64,000 bases of DNA from Thermoguttaceae bacterium. Lineage in GTDB: Bacteria; Planctomycetota; Planctomycetia; Pirellulales; Thermoguttaceae. Below, piece by piece: positions 43,815-53,362 of this stretch. The position numbers were made by a program, and so were the translations under genes. Numbering within the stretch: position 1 is the first letter of the stretch; each line of letters begins with the position of its first letter. The stretch covers positions 124,001-188,000 of the forward strand of contig JAFQXE010000045.1 of the NCBI GenBank assembly GCA_017407125.1, given 5' to 3'. The notes under the pieces were generated by a model. The model ran no database searches. It was not told where the DNA came from and worked only from the letters and a program-made list of their open reading frames with translations.

Positions 43815-46291
43815 TATTCTTCCGTAACGATAATCTTAAGTTGTGCCGTTTTCGTTTTTCCGTTTTCGTCGGTAACGACGTATTTGATTATTTCCTCTCC
43901 AACGGCGACCGCAGTTCCATGAGCGCTGATTTGATTTCCGTTTTGGGTCAGTTTCATGTTTTCAATGCAACCATAACTCAGCGATTCTCGGTCAATCAGC
44001 ACTAAGTCATACGTGTGCGTTCCACCGCCGGTAAAAGAAACGTTAGCTATTGTCTTTGCAAACGAATCGCCGACCTTTAGCCGGATTTCGGTTTCGGAAA
44101 CGGACAGCATTAAATTGCTGGTTTCCGTGTCAGCTTTTACTTGCAACGCTACAGTGTAAGTTTTATAGTTTCCATACGACGAAAAATCTGTGTCATTCAT
44201 GTAGCCGTCGTCGACTTTGAAATGCGCATAAAGGGTTCCGGTACTGTCGGACGACATATTGTAGTTCGCAAACACGCCCTTGTCCCTAGTGATTTCAATC
44301 GTAAACGTGCCGTTGCCGGAACTGCCATCCCACGTCTGGTTGTATGCCAAGTCAGCCACAGAGATGGAATCGCCATCGTCCGGGTCGTATATTTCGCCGA
44401 GCTGAACACGTGCGGACGAATGCTGCTGGCACATAATCGTTTTCGTAAGCCCGCCGTCGGTAATGTTACTGCCGTGCCAACGCACCTCCGGCGCCGTATT
44501 GCTCTCTTTGCCGTGAATCGTGAGATGGTATTCCACATACTCTCCGCTTTCCGCTTTGTACTGATGTCCATCGTCAACTTTAAATACGATTGTGGCTCCG
44601 CACGGCTTGTTTTGGGTTACCTCGTAATTCAGATAAACCTTTTTCTCCGAATCAATGGTAAACGAGTATTGTTTCAAGTTGTCGGCGTTGCCTAGAATGG
44701 TTACGACATCGACTTTTAGTTCGGAATCGTTCGCGTCGTCCACCGTGCCGATGCACTTCGTTCCGCTGAACTCACTGTTGCACTCAAAGATTCTGGTTGT
44801 ATCCCAAACGGTCGGGTCTTCCGGTCGTTTCAAATCGTTTGACCACGTAAACGTCGGCACAATATTATGTGCGTGAACATAAAATAGCAGGCGGTATGCC
44901 GAGTTGGAACAGGACACCGGGTCACGAGCCCAAACCACAAAACAAACATACCCTTCGGCGTTTGTCTTTAACACCATGTCGCTAAATGTAATTATGGCTT
45001 GCGTACTGTTTGGCAGCTTGGTCAGACCAAATTTAGGTTCTCGTTCAAACGCATTTTCCGCCGAAATAGAGGACAGGGATGCGTCGTAGTAGCCCTCGAT
45101 AATGGTGTCGTCCGTCGAATATAAAACGCCGGTATCGGTAAAGTTCCCTGACAATACCGTCGTGCCACCCACGCCGGACACGTGTTGAATCCGAACTGGC
45201 GCCCACGGAGAAACGTAGTCGGTACAAATACCGTCAGTTATAAACCAGCGCTCGTAGTCAGAGATGAACTCGGCACGGTACACCCCGCCGGTCTGAATTG
45301 CTTCAATTTGTAGGTATGGAGCAATCGTCGCTTCGATTTTATTGTCTTCCTCGTAAGCTGTGGGATCGGCTTCCTGATAGTAATCGACGAACTCGCGCAC
45401 GTTGTCATGATCGGTATACCCGGCATTGCACCGTACAAATTTGACCTTATGCTCGTCGCCCCCCCAAAAATTTTCAAGCCAGATGGTTCCGTAGTTATCT
45501 CGGATTCCTAAGTATGGAATAATGTTACCGTCGGCGTCCTTCGCCTTATACTTCTTTTTATGCCGGTTGTAAACATACTCGCCCAGTTCTCGCACCCGTT
45601 CCAGAGCGTCGCAAGACGAGCCGTTGTCGCTTTCCACATAACAGCTGCAAGATGCCAGTAGCCCATTATTGAATTTTCGTGTTAGCACCCACGCCTTGCC
45701 ACAGGTAACACAAATATTGTCATGGGTAACGACGCACTCAGGGATGTCGTCCTGCAACTCTAACAGAAACATATCGCCCGTGCGCGCTAAACGTGCGTAG
45801 CAACAGCCTTGCGAGTGAGGGGCTTTCCCATTCAAAATAAGACCGTATGAATGAACAGAAGCCTCCCAGCTTTCATTCATGAAACCGCATTGGGTTTTCC
45901 CTTTTTCGTAGTCGCATACTTTAATGGGAGAGTCAAAATCCCGGTTTAACAACGTTCCATAAAACTGCGAATTTGCTGGAATAGGAAACCGCCCGTTGGT
46001 TCCAAAATACCCCGGAATATAAAGACACGCATTTGCGGCATTATACTGTTCGACAGTATACTTTGAATAAAACGTGTTTTCGGTAGAATCGGCATTGGAA
46101 ATCAGGGGAAATATCGAGTATGCCGGAATGTCGACCTTCGTATAAAACAGCGTCTGCTGCCTAATATTCTGGATGCCACCAGTTTTTGTGGTTGGAGTAG
46201 GGTTATTCTTAAGGTGGTCAACAATCGCATTGACTGTTGACGCCTTAAGTCTGTCGCCCTTCTTTAAATGCTGGATATTATCAATTCCCAT
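43814..46291 (-). CDS. Phage tail fibre/tip protein with Ig/cadherin-like repeats
   Basis: 825 residues. It opens LKKGDRLKASTVNAIVDHL, a segment common at the start of phage tail-tip proteins. The middle holds paired cysteines (CVTCGKAW, SCSCYV). The C-terminal 350 residues contain repeated cadherin/Ig-like units (TVDDANDSELKVDV, YDPDDGDSISVADLAYN, FKVDDGY) and end in a BIG-type domain (VSETEIRLKVGDSF, YVVTDENGKTKTAQLKI). Likely a receptor-binding or adhesive tail component. Confidence 0.6.
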   Translation of the reverse strand: MGIDNIQHLKKGDRLKASTVNAIVDHLKNNPTPTTKTGGIQNIRQQTLFYTKVDIPAYSIFPLISNADSTENTFYSKYTVEQYNAANACLYIPGYFGTNGRFPIPANSQFYGTLLNRDFDSPIKVCDYEKGKTQCGFMNESWEASVHSYGLILNGKAPHSQGCCYARLARTGDMFLLELQDDIPECVVTHDNICVTCGKAWVLTRKFNNGLLASCSCYVESDNGSSCDALERVRELGEYVYNRHKKKYKAKDADGNIIPYLGIRDNYGTIWLENFWGGDEHKVKFVRCNAGYTDHDNVREFVDYYQEADPTAYEEDNKIEATIAPYLQIEAIQTGGVYRAEFISDYERWFITDGICTDYVSPWAPVRIQHVSGVGGTTVLSGNFTDTGVLYSTDDTIIEGYYDASLSSISAENAFEREPKFGLTKLPNSTQAIITFSDMVLKTNAEGYVCFVVWARDPVSCSNSAYRLLFYVHAHNIVPTFTWSNDLKRPEDPTVWDTTRIFECNSEFSGTKCIGTVDDANDSELKVDVVTILGNADNLKQYSFTIDSEKKVYLNYEVTQNKPCGATIVFKVDDGHQYKAESGEYVEYHLTIHGKESNTAPEVRWHGSNITDGGLTKTIMCQQHSSARVQLGEIYDPDDGDSISVADLAYNQTWDGSSGNGTFTIEITRDKGVFANYNMSSDSTGTLYAHFKVDDGYMNDTDFSSYGNYKTYTVALQVKADTETSNLMLSVSETEIRLKVGDSFAKTIANVSFTGGGTHTYDLVLIDRESLSYGCIENMKLTQNGNQISAHGTAVAVGEEIIKYVVTDENGKTKTAQLKIIVTEE

Positions 46292-46312
46292 TTCAACTCC
46301 ACATACGGTTTA

Positions 46313-47683
46313 TCAATCTCCGTCCACCGGCGTATCTTCTGGCGGTTCATCCGGCTTATCTTTATCCGGGTCATACTCTCCCAGACAATCATCAGGATTA
46401 TATTCTGGCGTCCCGGTTGTTCCATCAGGATCGGCTCCGTCTCCATCTCCCTCACCGTCTACGTGCAACTTAAATGCTTTGAACAGCGGAATAAACTCTC
46501 GTGTCGGGTATATCAAAACGCGCTGGAACTCTCCGGTAACAAGCGGCTCCTTTTTTTCATCTTCCTTACCTTCTTCGTCGCCGTCTTCGTTTTCATTATC
46601 TTCGTTTTCGTTATTGTCGTCACCACCATTTTCATCGTCATTAGTGGTATCGTCCTTATCCTTGTTCTTGTCCTCCTCGTCTTCCTCTTCCTCTTCCTCC
46701 GTGCCTCCTATGTGTTTGTACATTTTCACTTTGTGCGCCGTGATGTCTGCAATTTCTTTATCTTTCCCCTGCAATGGATTAAAAAACTCGTTATGACCAA
46801 TCGGGTTATAAGATAACCGCACGGAAATATTATTAAATCCAGAGCCAAACAAGTTCGCACCAGCGCTAATGGACGGCGCCGTGCATAGCAGCGTTTGCGG
46901 TTCAAAATGTAACTTGACACCGTTGTGAGTTACAGAAATTGCCTCCTCGTTGCAGTATCCTTCATACTGCTGAAGCGGAACTCCGTTTGGGTCAACGCAT
47001 TGAATGTGAGGATGCGAAAGGGTCAAGTCATAACTTGCCAAGCGCACGCCGGGAGCTTCCTCCGGAGCAACGGCAATCATCTCACCGTTTACTTCCCAAT
47101 ACAAATTGTTCGGTGCAATGGTTAAATATTGGTTCGTTGATTCAACCTTTACTTCTGTTGCCATCATTGCATAGCTCAAAGTAATTAGCGCAAATGGGTA
47201 CACTATAGTTTGTCCGTTGGCAGAGTATTTCGTTTGCATCGGCTCGATACGAACAGACGTTGCAACCATCGGCGTTCCCTGTAGATTAAAACTGTTCCAG
47301 AACGGATGATCGGTCGGCTCGTTATTCTCTCCGCCCTCCAGAAATTCTTGGACTACTTGATACCGCAAGTTCCACGCGCAACGCACTTGTACCGTTGCTG
47401 TGCCATTATGCAACTCAAAGTTCTCCGAAACAGTCGCAAAGACTTCGTTTGCGTCGAATGGAGTGTATCGCTTAATTCCACCAGTTTCCTCAGAATCATA
47501 GTCTCCCCCCCCACCTTCGTAAGTTCCACCAGAAGAACTGGTACCACTGCCCCCCCCGTCTCCGCCACCGTCTTCTCCCCCGGTGCCACCTTCTCCGCCA
47601 TCTACACCGGCATCGCCTGCTGCACCGAGAATGTGGCTGGAAAAGAGAAATCGATTGTTCAGGTTTTCAGCATTTAAACTCAT
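46313..47683 (-). CDS. Phage structural protein with Gly-rich and acidic low-complexity segments
   Basis: 456 residues, family not recognised. The N terminus (20-75) is Gly/Glu-rich, residues about 95-330 form a beta-rich folded part (FNLQGTPMVATSVRIEPMQ), and residues about 330-390 are an extreme Glu/Asp/Asn/Lys run. A strong AAGGAG site sets the start. It lies directly after the tape-measure gene, so a distal-tail or tail-tip role is likely. Confidence 0.55.
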   Translation of the reverse strand: MSLNAENLNNRFLFSSHILGAAGDAGVDGGEGGTGGEDGGGDGGGSGTSSSGGTYEGGGGDYDSEETGGIKRYTPFDANEVFATVSENFELHNGTATVQVRCAWNLRYQVVQEFLEGGENNEPTDHPFWNSFNLQGTPMVATSVRIEPMQTKYSANGQTIVYPFALITLSYAMMATEVKVESTNQYLTIAPNNLYWEVNGEMIAVAPEEAPGVRLASYDLTLSHPHIQCVDPNGVPLQQYEGYCNEEAISVTHNGVKLHFEPQTLLCTAPSISAGANLFGSGFNNISVRLSYNPIGHNEFFNPLQGKDKEIADITAHKVKMYKHIGGTEEEEEEDEEDKNKDKDDTTNDDENGGDDNNENEDNENEDGDEEGKEDEKKEPLVTGEFQRVLIYPTREFIPLFKAFKLHVDGEGDGDGADPDGTTGTPEYNPDDCLGEYDPDKDKPDEPPEDTPVDGD

Positions 47684-47693
47684 GTGTTGCTCC

Positions 47694-49454
47694 TTATGCC
47701 AACGTCGCTACCGGCTCCGCTTTGGTATTCTTGGCGGTTTCAGCAGCGGATTTGACTTCTTGACCGACCATTTCATTCTGTTTGTCTTGTCCGTTTTTCA
47801 ATATTTTAACTGTTTCACTAATTGAAGACAAGTATTCACACATACGAACTTGCGGGCTACTCTTTGAAAGTATGCTCTTTTGAATTCGCTGATTCATTGA
47901 TGCCGCACTTTCAAACGACGTGTCAAACTTTAAACGTGGGTCGACAAACTCCTTTTTCTTCTTTTTCTTTTCTTCGTTCTTTGCCTCTTCTTCTGGTGTA
48001 CTTGTGAGCCACGCTTTCGTCATTTTCCACGTATTCGCAAAGCCCTTCATGTACGATCCGTACCAACTGAGGAAAGGTACATTTTCCAATGCCTCGCCAA
48101 TGTCCGAAATCCTTTCCATCATCCAATCAATGATACCTATTACCGCTTGTGCTATGGTGGTGATCATATTTCCTATGACCGTGAAAACCGTTTTAACAGC
48201 CGCACCGATTTTCTCAAACACCTTCCATTGCGTACACCATTCGATAATCGCTTTTGTACCTTTCTTTAACGCCTGCCAAATATTCTTGAGTACGTTGTGC
48301 AACACTTTAAGATTTTCCGAACCAATACCTTCTTTGAATCCTTCACAAATCTCTTTCCAATAGGACATGATAAACGTCAGCCCAGCAATGAGCAGACCAA
48401 TGGGAGAAAATATTGCGCTCAGTGCAGAAACAATCGCCATTATACCTTGCACGATAATTCCTTTGGCAAGCCACGTTGCGACAAAAGCCAGAGCCGTTCC
48501 CAGCCCCTTCGCAAACCTTTCCGATGTATCCAATGCCGAAATCAGCGGATTAAATATTTTTCCAACAATCGCGGCAAACTTCATGAATGGCTGAATGAAA
48601 CCGTCCACCATATTCATTACAAACTGTCCGATCTTAAAAAACGCTTTTGCGAGTGGAGCAAGCATCTCTCCAATGTTCGTCCACATGTTTTTAATCATAT
48701 TTCCCAAGCGTTCATATACTTCGGCAATGGTTTTGACTTCTTCCTCGGCGGCGCCTCGCACACTCTTTGCCCACAGTTTTTTTAATACCGCATTTCGCTG
48801 TTCCAGATTGGCTATGTTATTCAATTGCTCAATCTGGTTTTTGTTTTCCGTTGTGATCTCGATACCCGCTTCTTGCAGTTCTTGCAAAGAGACTTGCTCC
48901 TGATTCATCAGGGTCAAAATGTGTTCTAGGGAATCTTCATAACTTGTACCTCTGACTGCCGAGGCGTCTTTCGCTGTATCAATTGCAAAATTAAAATCCG
49001 AATCTGTCAGAGCCGGTGCTTTCCGACGCATATCAGCAAGCACTCCCATAGATTTTGCATAATCCCCGGCTCCATTCTTGGTTACAACCTCTTTGAGATG
49101 CTTTGCGTGTTTTTCAAAATCATTTGTGGCGCCGTATGTTTTAAATGCACGTGAAGCACGAAATGCCGCTTTTTCCAGTTCGGCATACCGAGCAGTAACA
49201 CCATATAGAGATACCCCCAAAGCGATAGTCTGTTTAATGACAGTTTGGTATGGGTCAACCAGACTCAGAATGGCTTCAGAACCACCCTTCCCAAGCATAA
49301 ATAAAGAATTGGCAACTCCCGTTATAGAGTTCGACTGCCGCATGTTCTTTCCAAAATCATGCCACGCTTTTTTCATGTTGTTGACGCAGTTTTGCATGTT
49401 CTGCGACAACTTTCCCGTGCTTAGCGATACGTCGAACGATAGCTTTTTCGCCAT
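47694..49454 (-). CDS. Phage tail tape measure protein
   Basis: 586 residues. Typical features: a helical N terminus (KLSQNMQNCVNNMKKAWHDF), a tape-measure core with SLQELQEAGIEITTENKNQI and EEEVKTIAEVYERLGNMIKN, then hydrophobic membrane-like helices (about 320-400; IMAIVSALSAIFSPIGLLIA). Position directly after the tail chaperone genes is diagnostic. Its short length predicts a short, flexible tail, and no sheath gene is seen, so siphovirus morphology is likely. The ATG overlaps the preceding stop (TAATG) after GAGG. Confidence 0.85.
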   Translation of the reverse strand: MAKKLSFDVSLSTGKLSQNMQNCVNNMKKAWHDFGKNMRQSNSITGVANSLFMLGKGGSEAILSLVDPYQTVIKQTIALGVSLYGVTARYAELEKAAFRASRAFKTYGATNDFEKHAKHLKEVVTKNGAGDYAKSMGVLADMRRKAPALTDSDFNFAIDTAKDASAVRGTSYEDSLEHILTLMNQEQVSLQELQEAGIEITTENKNQIEQLNNIANLEQRNAVLKKLWAKSVRGAAEEEVKTIAEVYERLGNMIKNMWTNIGEMLAPLAKAFFKIGQFVMNMVDGFIQPFMKFAAIVGKIFNPLISALDTSERFAKGLGTALAFVATWLAKGIIVQGIMAIVSALSAIFSPIGLLIAGLTFIMSYWKEICEGFKEGIGSENLKVLHNVLKNIWQALKKGTKAIIEWCTQWKVFEKIGAAVKTVFTVIGNMITTIAQAVIGIIDWMMERISDIGEALENVPFLSWYGSYMKGFANTWKMTKAWLTSTPEEEAKNEEKKKKKKEFVDPRLKFDTSFESAASMNQRIQKSILSKSSPQVRMCEYLSSISETVKILKNGQDKQNEMVGQEVKSAAETAKNTKAEPVATLA

Positions 49455-49684
49455 TATTTTATTCCTCTAGTCTGTTTCCAGAGTATCCATTGATCTCGTG
49501 TTGAGAAATGTAAATTCCCATCGAGTCCCGGTTTCCCGGTATCAATATTATCGGCGGCTTCACTATCTTCGCTCGCCGCAATCAACGCCCCTGCGCATTG
49601 TGCCGGAGTCATTTCCGCAATGGTGTTATACGACCAACCGTAGAACTTGGCGAGACAACCAAACATTGCCTCTACATTGTTCAT
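49454..49684 (-). CDS. Tail assembly chaperone, frameshift extension (T part)
   Basis: 76 residues from a poor ATG that lacks a ribosome-binding site (start WNNVEAMFG-like: MNNVEAMFGCLAKFYGWSY). The reading frame stays open upstream of the ATG into the 3' end of the previous gene. It has the Trp-rich 'CLAKFYGWSYNTIAEMTPAQ' look of the second part of lambda-type G/GT chaperones. Most likely it is made as a -1 frameshift fusion of about 238 residues, starting from the gene at 50169. Confidence 0.65.
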   Translation of the reverse strand: MNNVEAMFGCLAKFYGWSYNTIAEMTPAQCAGALIAASEDSEAADNIDTGKPGLDGNLHFSTRDQWILWKQTRGIK

Positions 49685-49698
49685 ATATTTTTCATACG

Positions 49699-50169
49699 TT
49701 ACAGTTGGCTCGTCTTCGGAGGGTTTTCGTCGTTCTCCTCCTTTTCATTCGCTCTTTCATCGTCGTCTTTGTCGCTACCGCTGCTGGTATTGATTGCTTG
49801 CATCACCGCATCAAAATCCTCACGCACATCAATAATTGCGTCCACGACCTTATCGGCGTTTCCGTTGTAGTCTTTCTGAATCGCCATCAGAAGCATCGTG
49901 TGGACGACGTCAATGTCTGCAAGTTCCCCGATGAGCTGTCCAATCTGCTCAATGGAAAAACCTTTGCTCTCCGCAAGCGCCTCTGCGTATGCCGCCCGAT
50001 ACTGCTCCGGTGGTAAGTCATGCGGAATTGCCTCAACCATTTTAGACAGGTACTTTTTCTGAACCATCTTAAAAATGGTTAATAAGTCTCGGTTTGTAAA
50101 CGGAGTAACAATAACCACGTTTCCGTTGGAAAGTCGAACCGGCACTTTTGCCGCTGCTACATCATACAT
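49699..50169 (-). CDS. Tail assembly chaperone (G-like)
   Basis: 156 residues. The N-terminal part (VRLSNGNVVIVTPFTNRDLLTIFKMVQ) and central helices match phage tail-assembly chaperones that coat the tape measure during tail building. The C-terminal 25 residues are a charged linker (DKDDDERANEKEENDEN) ending at a candidate slippery site. Between the tail tube and tape measure genes, exactly where lambda gpG lies. Confidence 0.7.
   Translation of the reverse strand: MYDVAAAKVPVRLSNGNVVIVTPFTNRDLLTIFKMVQKKYLSKMVEAIPHDLPPEQYRAAYAEALAESKGFSIEQIGQLIGELADIDVVHTMLLMAIQKDYNGNADKVVDAIIDVREDFDAVMQAINTSSGSDKDDDERANEKEENDENPPKTSQL
49720..49726 (-). promoter_or_regulatory. Candidate -1 ribosomal frameshift site
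   Basis: On the minus strand the heptamer A AAC CCT fits X-XXY-YYZ with the codon phase of the upstream gene (codons 149-150). Slipping -1 enters a frame that is open to the stop at 49454. Confidence 0.5.
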
Positions 50170-50218
50170 TTTTGTTTACCTTTCGTAGTTGAGTTAGGGG
50201 GGATATAAAAACTACTCG

Positions 50219-51205
50219 TTAAAACTGACCATTCCATCTTGGAATATTCGGGTCGGTCGGCGGGAAGTAGTTGTCCGGGTCAAACGGATTCGACAGGTCG
50301 TACAAACCGTCTCGACCGCTCACACCACCAGAATAGCTGTGCGGAGTTTCGGTCGGCGGGTATTGAACCGTGTTGTATAGACACAGACGTCCAACATGGT
50401 CGCCTTCGTCACTATGCGCAGCCATATTAAATTTGCCTTGCCCAGAAATAACGGCACCTGAACTGGGGTCTACGGTAATTGAACTCGTCCCCATATATCT
50501 TGCATACATCATTTCCAGCAGACAGTTTCCTTTACAGATGATCTTGAGTTGCTTCAACTCATTCATTTCTGCCAGATCTTTATCGCCAATGTAATCAATC
50601 GTTCCGGTACAGTCGATAATTCCGGGAACTCGTTTCTTCCATACCTGTCCTGCGTGAACACCGTTGGTAAGGTAGCACGTACTGTCGAGATATTCTTGTG
50701 CTTCGTGCGATACTGTAAAACTAAATGATTTCCACCCGATTTCTTCTCCACCCCAGTATATCTTACAGTCCTTCGCCATAAACACAACGGGCTTGGTGTC
50801 CCCATTCGCACCGGCGTTGTTGGTATCGATTGGCTCAAGGTCTCCGTCCCCGGAAAAGGACATCGCGCATTGCACACGACCACCGGCAGAAATATCGCCG
50901 GATATTGCAGCAGATGTCCATACCATGTTGCCTTTGAAAGCACGACCGCCTTTCTTCCAATGCAGGCCACCGGTTCTCAGGATAATTTCCTCTGATGCGT
51001 CCCAATTGAAACTGCCCGGAAAACGATGTCCCAAAAAAGTACATGAGCCGTTCCAGTCCATCACGCCGGGGTCGCGCATTTTAGCGCCCCACGTTGCTGA
51101 GTTCGCCTGTGCGTCGTCGGTAACGCTCACTTCAAGAGTCCATTGCGACACCTGACCGCAATTGTCAATACTCCCAAAGCGTCCTGAATATATTTCACCA
51201 GCCAT
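50219..51205 (-). CDS. Phage major tail tube protein
   Basis: 328 residues, start set by AAAGGAG. The beta-rich sequence with SIDNCGQVSQWTLEVSV, DWNGSCTFLGHRF and the strand pattern SCTFLG...GRVQCAMSFSGDGDLEP is what tail tube proteins of non-contractile phages look like. Its place before the chaperones supports this. It is longer than lambda gpV (246), with a Pro/Ser/Gly-rich C-terminal extension that may be a surface domain. Confidence 0.72.
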   Translation of the reverse strand: MAGEIYSGRFGSIDNCGQVSQWTLEVSVTDDAQANSATWGAKMRDPGVMDWNGSCTFLGHRFPGSFNWDASEEIILRTGGLHWKKGGRAFKGNMVWTSAAISGDISAGGRVQCAMSFSGDGDLEPIDTNNAGANGDTKPVVFMAKDCKIYWGGEEIGWKSFSFTVSHEAQEYLDSTCYLTNGVHAGQVWKKRVPGIIDCTGTIDYIGDKDLAEMNELKQLKIICKGNCLLEMMYARYMGTSSITVDPSSGAVISGQGKFNMAAHSDEGDHVGRLCLYNTVQYPPTETPHSYSGGVSGRDGLYDLSNPFDPDNYFPPTDPNIPRWNGQF

Positions 51206-51270
51206 TTGTGGCTCCTTTCAGTTGATTAGAAAAAAAAATGTTGGTTATAATTATATGTTAATGGCACACT

Positions 51271-51819
51271 CTAATCCCAATATGCATGTCCCCAACGATC
51301 CTGATATGCCCTTTCATAAGCTGCCTGTTCTAACTCTTCCATCGCTTCTTTATATTTAGTCTCATCCATCATCCAAGATGGGTCTAAATGTGCATACGAG
51401 GCACCTTTATCCATATCCTCCTGTATTTGTGCTTCAGGATTGGAGTTAACAAGGTTAGTAAGGAATTTAATATCCCTATCGTCTGCAGAGTGGCTAACAT
51501 CACACGCAAACAGATTAAGACAACGCATCCCAGTCTCTACCCTTTTCTTTTTATCCTTTTCCTTTTGAGTGAGTACAGGGTATCGTTCGAGATTCCTGAG
51601 CCACGCTTTACATCTCTCTTCTTCATTCTCAATCTCTGCCGCTAGTGGTAACGCTTTTTTTTGTTTTGCTATCATGTATGCGAGGTAAGTTTTTCGCACC
51701 GTCAGCAATTGTGCAAACAGACGTTTTCTTTGTTCATTATATGTCTTCGCTTTCCGCAATGACCCCGGCACTTTTGAAAAGCGCACGCTCCTGCTTGGTT
51801 TTTCTAATGGAACTAACAT
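51271..51819 (-). CDS. Tagged small phage protein 1 (MLVPLEKPSRSVRF)
   Basis: 182 residues from the ATG at 51819 (AAGGAG site; the frame's longer GTG start is not needed). It begins MLVPLEKPSRSVRFSKV, one of three proteins with the leader MLVPLE[KP]P plus R-[DS]-V-R-F. The rest is a charged helical body (KAKTYNEQRKRLFAQLL, EIENEEERCKAWL) without a known domain. The leader DNA is nearly the same as at 53590-53620, which shows that the tag moved between unrelated bodies. Probably a virion-associated protein. Confidence 0.55.
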   Translation of the reverse strand: MLVPLEKPSRSVRFSKVPGSLRKAKTYNEQRKRLFAQLLTVRKTYLAYMIAKQKKALPLAAEIENEEERCKAWLRNLERYPVLTQKEKDKKKRVETGMRCLNLFACDVSHSADDRDIKFLTNLVNSNPEAQIQEDMDKGASYAHLDPSWMMDETKYKEAMEELEQAAYERAYQDRWGHAYWD

Positions 51820-51879
51820 GTTCACTCTCCTTGTCTCTGTTATACCTTATTTATGCAAAGATTCTACAATTAATCCGCG

Positions 51880-52209
51880 CTACCGCCATTGCTCTTGTCG
51901 TTTTCTTTTCATTCCTTTTATTGTATTGATAGCCCGTCCCAATCCGTTCATACGCGCATCAATTTCCAATGCATTTTTCTGAACTGCTGGATGAAGTCTT
52001 GTCTTGAAATCGTCTCTTAAACCGAAAAAAGCGTGACTAAGAGCTTGCTTTTCTTCTTCCATGCTATCAATGATTTGTTGCAAGATATCAAGCTCTTGCA
52101 ACCGTAATCGTCGGACTTCTGTTGTATCGAACAGTTCATCAGCTCTTCTTTCCCACTGCTTCTGTGGATAATATTTGCAAACACATTCTTTATAGTTTTT
52201 CAATAACAT
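51880..52209 (-). CDS. Small helical phage protein, untagged
   Basis: 109 residues from the ATG at 52209, preceded by AAGG. It is helical and charged (TTEVRRLRLQELDILQQIID, MEEEKQALSHAFF), ending KGMKRKRQEQ. No family is recognised. Unlike its neighbours it has no R-F tag. A start 14 codons earlier is possible but lacks a ribosome-binding site. Confidence 0.45.
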   Translation of the reverse strand: MLLKNYKECVCKYYPQKQWERRADELFDTTEVRRLRLQELDILQQIIDSMEEEKQALSHAFFGLRDDFKTRLHPAVQKNALEIDARMNGLGRAINTIKGMKRKRQEQWR

Positions 52210-52291
52210 TTGCCTTAGGCTCCAAAGTATAGTCACATTATGAATTATCAACGTTTGCCGTTGGAAATTTCATTTACTGTATCCGCTTTTA

Positions 52292-52819
52292 TTAACTATG
52301 ACTTTTAATATAACGTTCTACCCAGCTAATTTCGATATCCAACATACCAAGAAAGTCGTTCAGGTTTTCAAAGTTCTTTTTATGAAGTTTGGGAAACTCC
52401 TCTTTGAGTTTGTCGCAAAACTTCTGAAGAGAAAGAACTTTCTTCCTAACCTCTTTCAGGTATTTCAGAGCTTCTTGAGACGCCTGCAAGGATTTCCAAC
52501 GGTCTTGTGCAAAATGAACGTTGTTGTTGGAAGTCAGCCATTCATAAAACTTTGACTCAATTGGCTGTTCAAGCCGTTTGATTGAATCCAAAGCCGGCAA
52601 TACTTTCTGTTTGAATTCCTGCCAAATGCTCTCTGCTTCAGGGTCGTTGTGAACTCGTTGTCTGTAAATATTCAGACGCAGAACGACATCGGCAATCGCT
52701 CTCTCAAAATCCTTCAAGTCTTGCTTGTACGATTTCCAATATCCAAAAACATTCTGAGCTTTCGTTTTGTCAGTAGCAAATCTCACGTCTCGGCGTGGTG
52801 GCTCTAGTGGAACAAGCAT
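52292..52819 (-). CDS. Tagged small phage protein 2 (MLVPLEPPRRDVRF)
   Basis: 175 residues after a good AGAAGGAG site. The start MLVPLEPPRRDVRFATDK carries the family tag; the remaining part is an all-helical coiled-coil-like body (YKQDLKDFERAIADVVLRL, LKYLKEVRKKVLSLQKFCD) not similar to tagged protein 1 beyond the leader. No known domain. Abuts the tail-completion gene without a gap. Confidence 0.55.
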   Translation of the reverse strand: MLVPLEPPRRDVRFATDKTKAQNVFGYWKSYKQDLKDFERAIADVVLRLNIYRQRVHNDPEAESIWQEFKQKVLPALDSIKRLEQPIESKFYEWLTSNNNVHFAQDRWKSLQASQEALKYLKEVRKKVLSLQKFCDKLKEEFPKLHKKNFENLNDFLGMLDIEISWVERYIKSHS

Positions 52820-53350
52820 TTATTCTCCTTCTGGTATGTAATTAAACTGCAAATCATTATGTGAAAATTGCATGGCAACCGTAAAATCCCAAACCGCGCA
52901 CCAGCCATTGATGCCTCTATTGGTTTCCGATATGCTCATACTTTCAGTTCCACTTCCCATTTTTAATATTTCAATAAAAGGGTGTCCGTTGTACAATAAT
53001 GTTCCGGCAACCTGTGCATTGAACGTTTCCAAACATCGGTATATCTCCCATTGGAAAGCATGGATAGCCTCCATCCGCTTGTCGTCCGTGCTAATGAAAA
53101 CACGATAACTTTCACTTACACGCCCCGTTGCGGACGTCCCCATATCTTCCTGTGAATGACCGTTCGGAATGATGACCATTTCCGGCAAATCACCGTGTTG
53201 TACACGAGTTTTCAAGCCCAAAACTCCGTCGAAAACGATAAAATTGTTCGTTCGGATAAATTGCTTGATTAAAGGATTCTGCCTGAAAGTTGATTCCAGT
53301 CCTTTGAACAATATGGTAAATGGATTTGTGTATCCTTCTGGTAGTTGCAT
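52820..53350 (-). CDS. Putative tail terminator/completion protein
   Basis: 176 residues, mixed alpha/beta. YRVFISTDDKRMEAIHAFQW and the pattern of an N-terminal helix, then strands and NRGINGWCAVWDFTVAMQFS, is like phage minor tail/terminator proteins (gpU-type), which cap the tail tube. The location between capsid and tail tube genes agrees. The family call is tentative. Confidence 0.5.
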   Translation of the reverse strand: MQLPEGYTNPFTILFKGLESTFRQNPLIKQFIRTNNFIVFDGVLGLKTRVQHGDLPEMVIIPNGHSQEDMGTSATGRVSESYRVFISTDDKRMEAIHAFQWEIYRCLETFNAQVAGTLLYNGHPFIEILKMGSGTESMSISETNRGINGWCAVWDFTVAMQFSHNDLQFNYIPEGE

Positions 53351-53362
53351 CGTTGCTATTGA

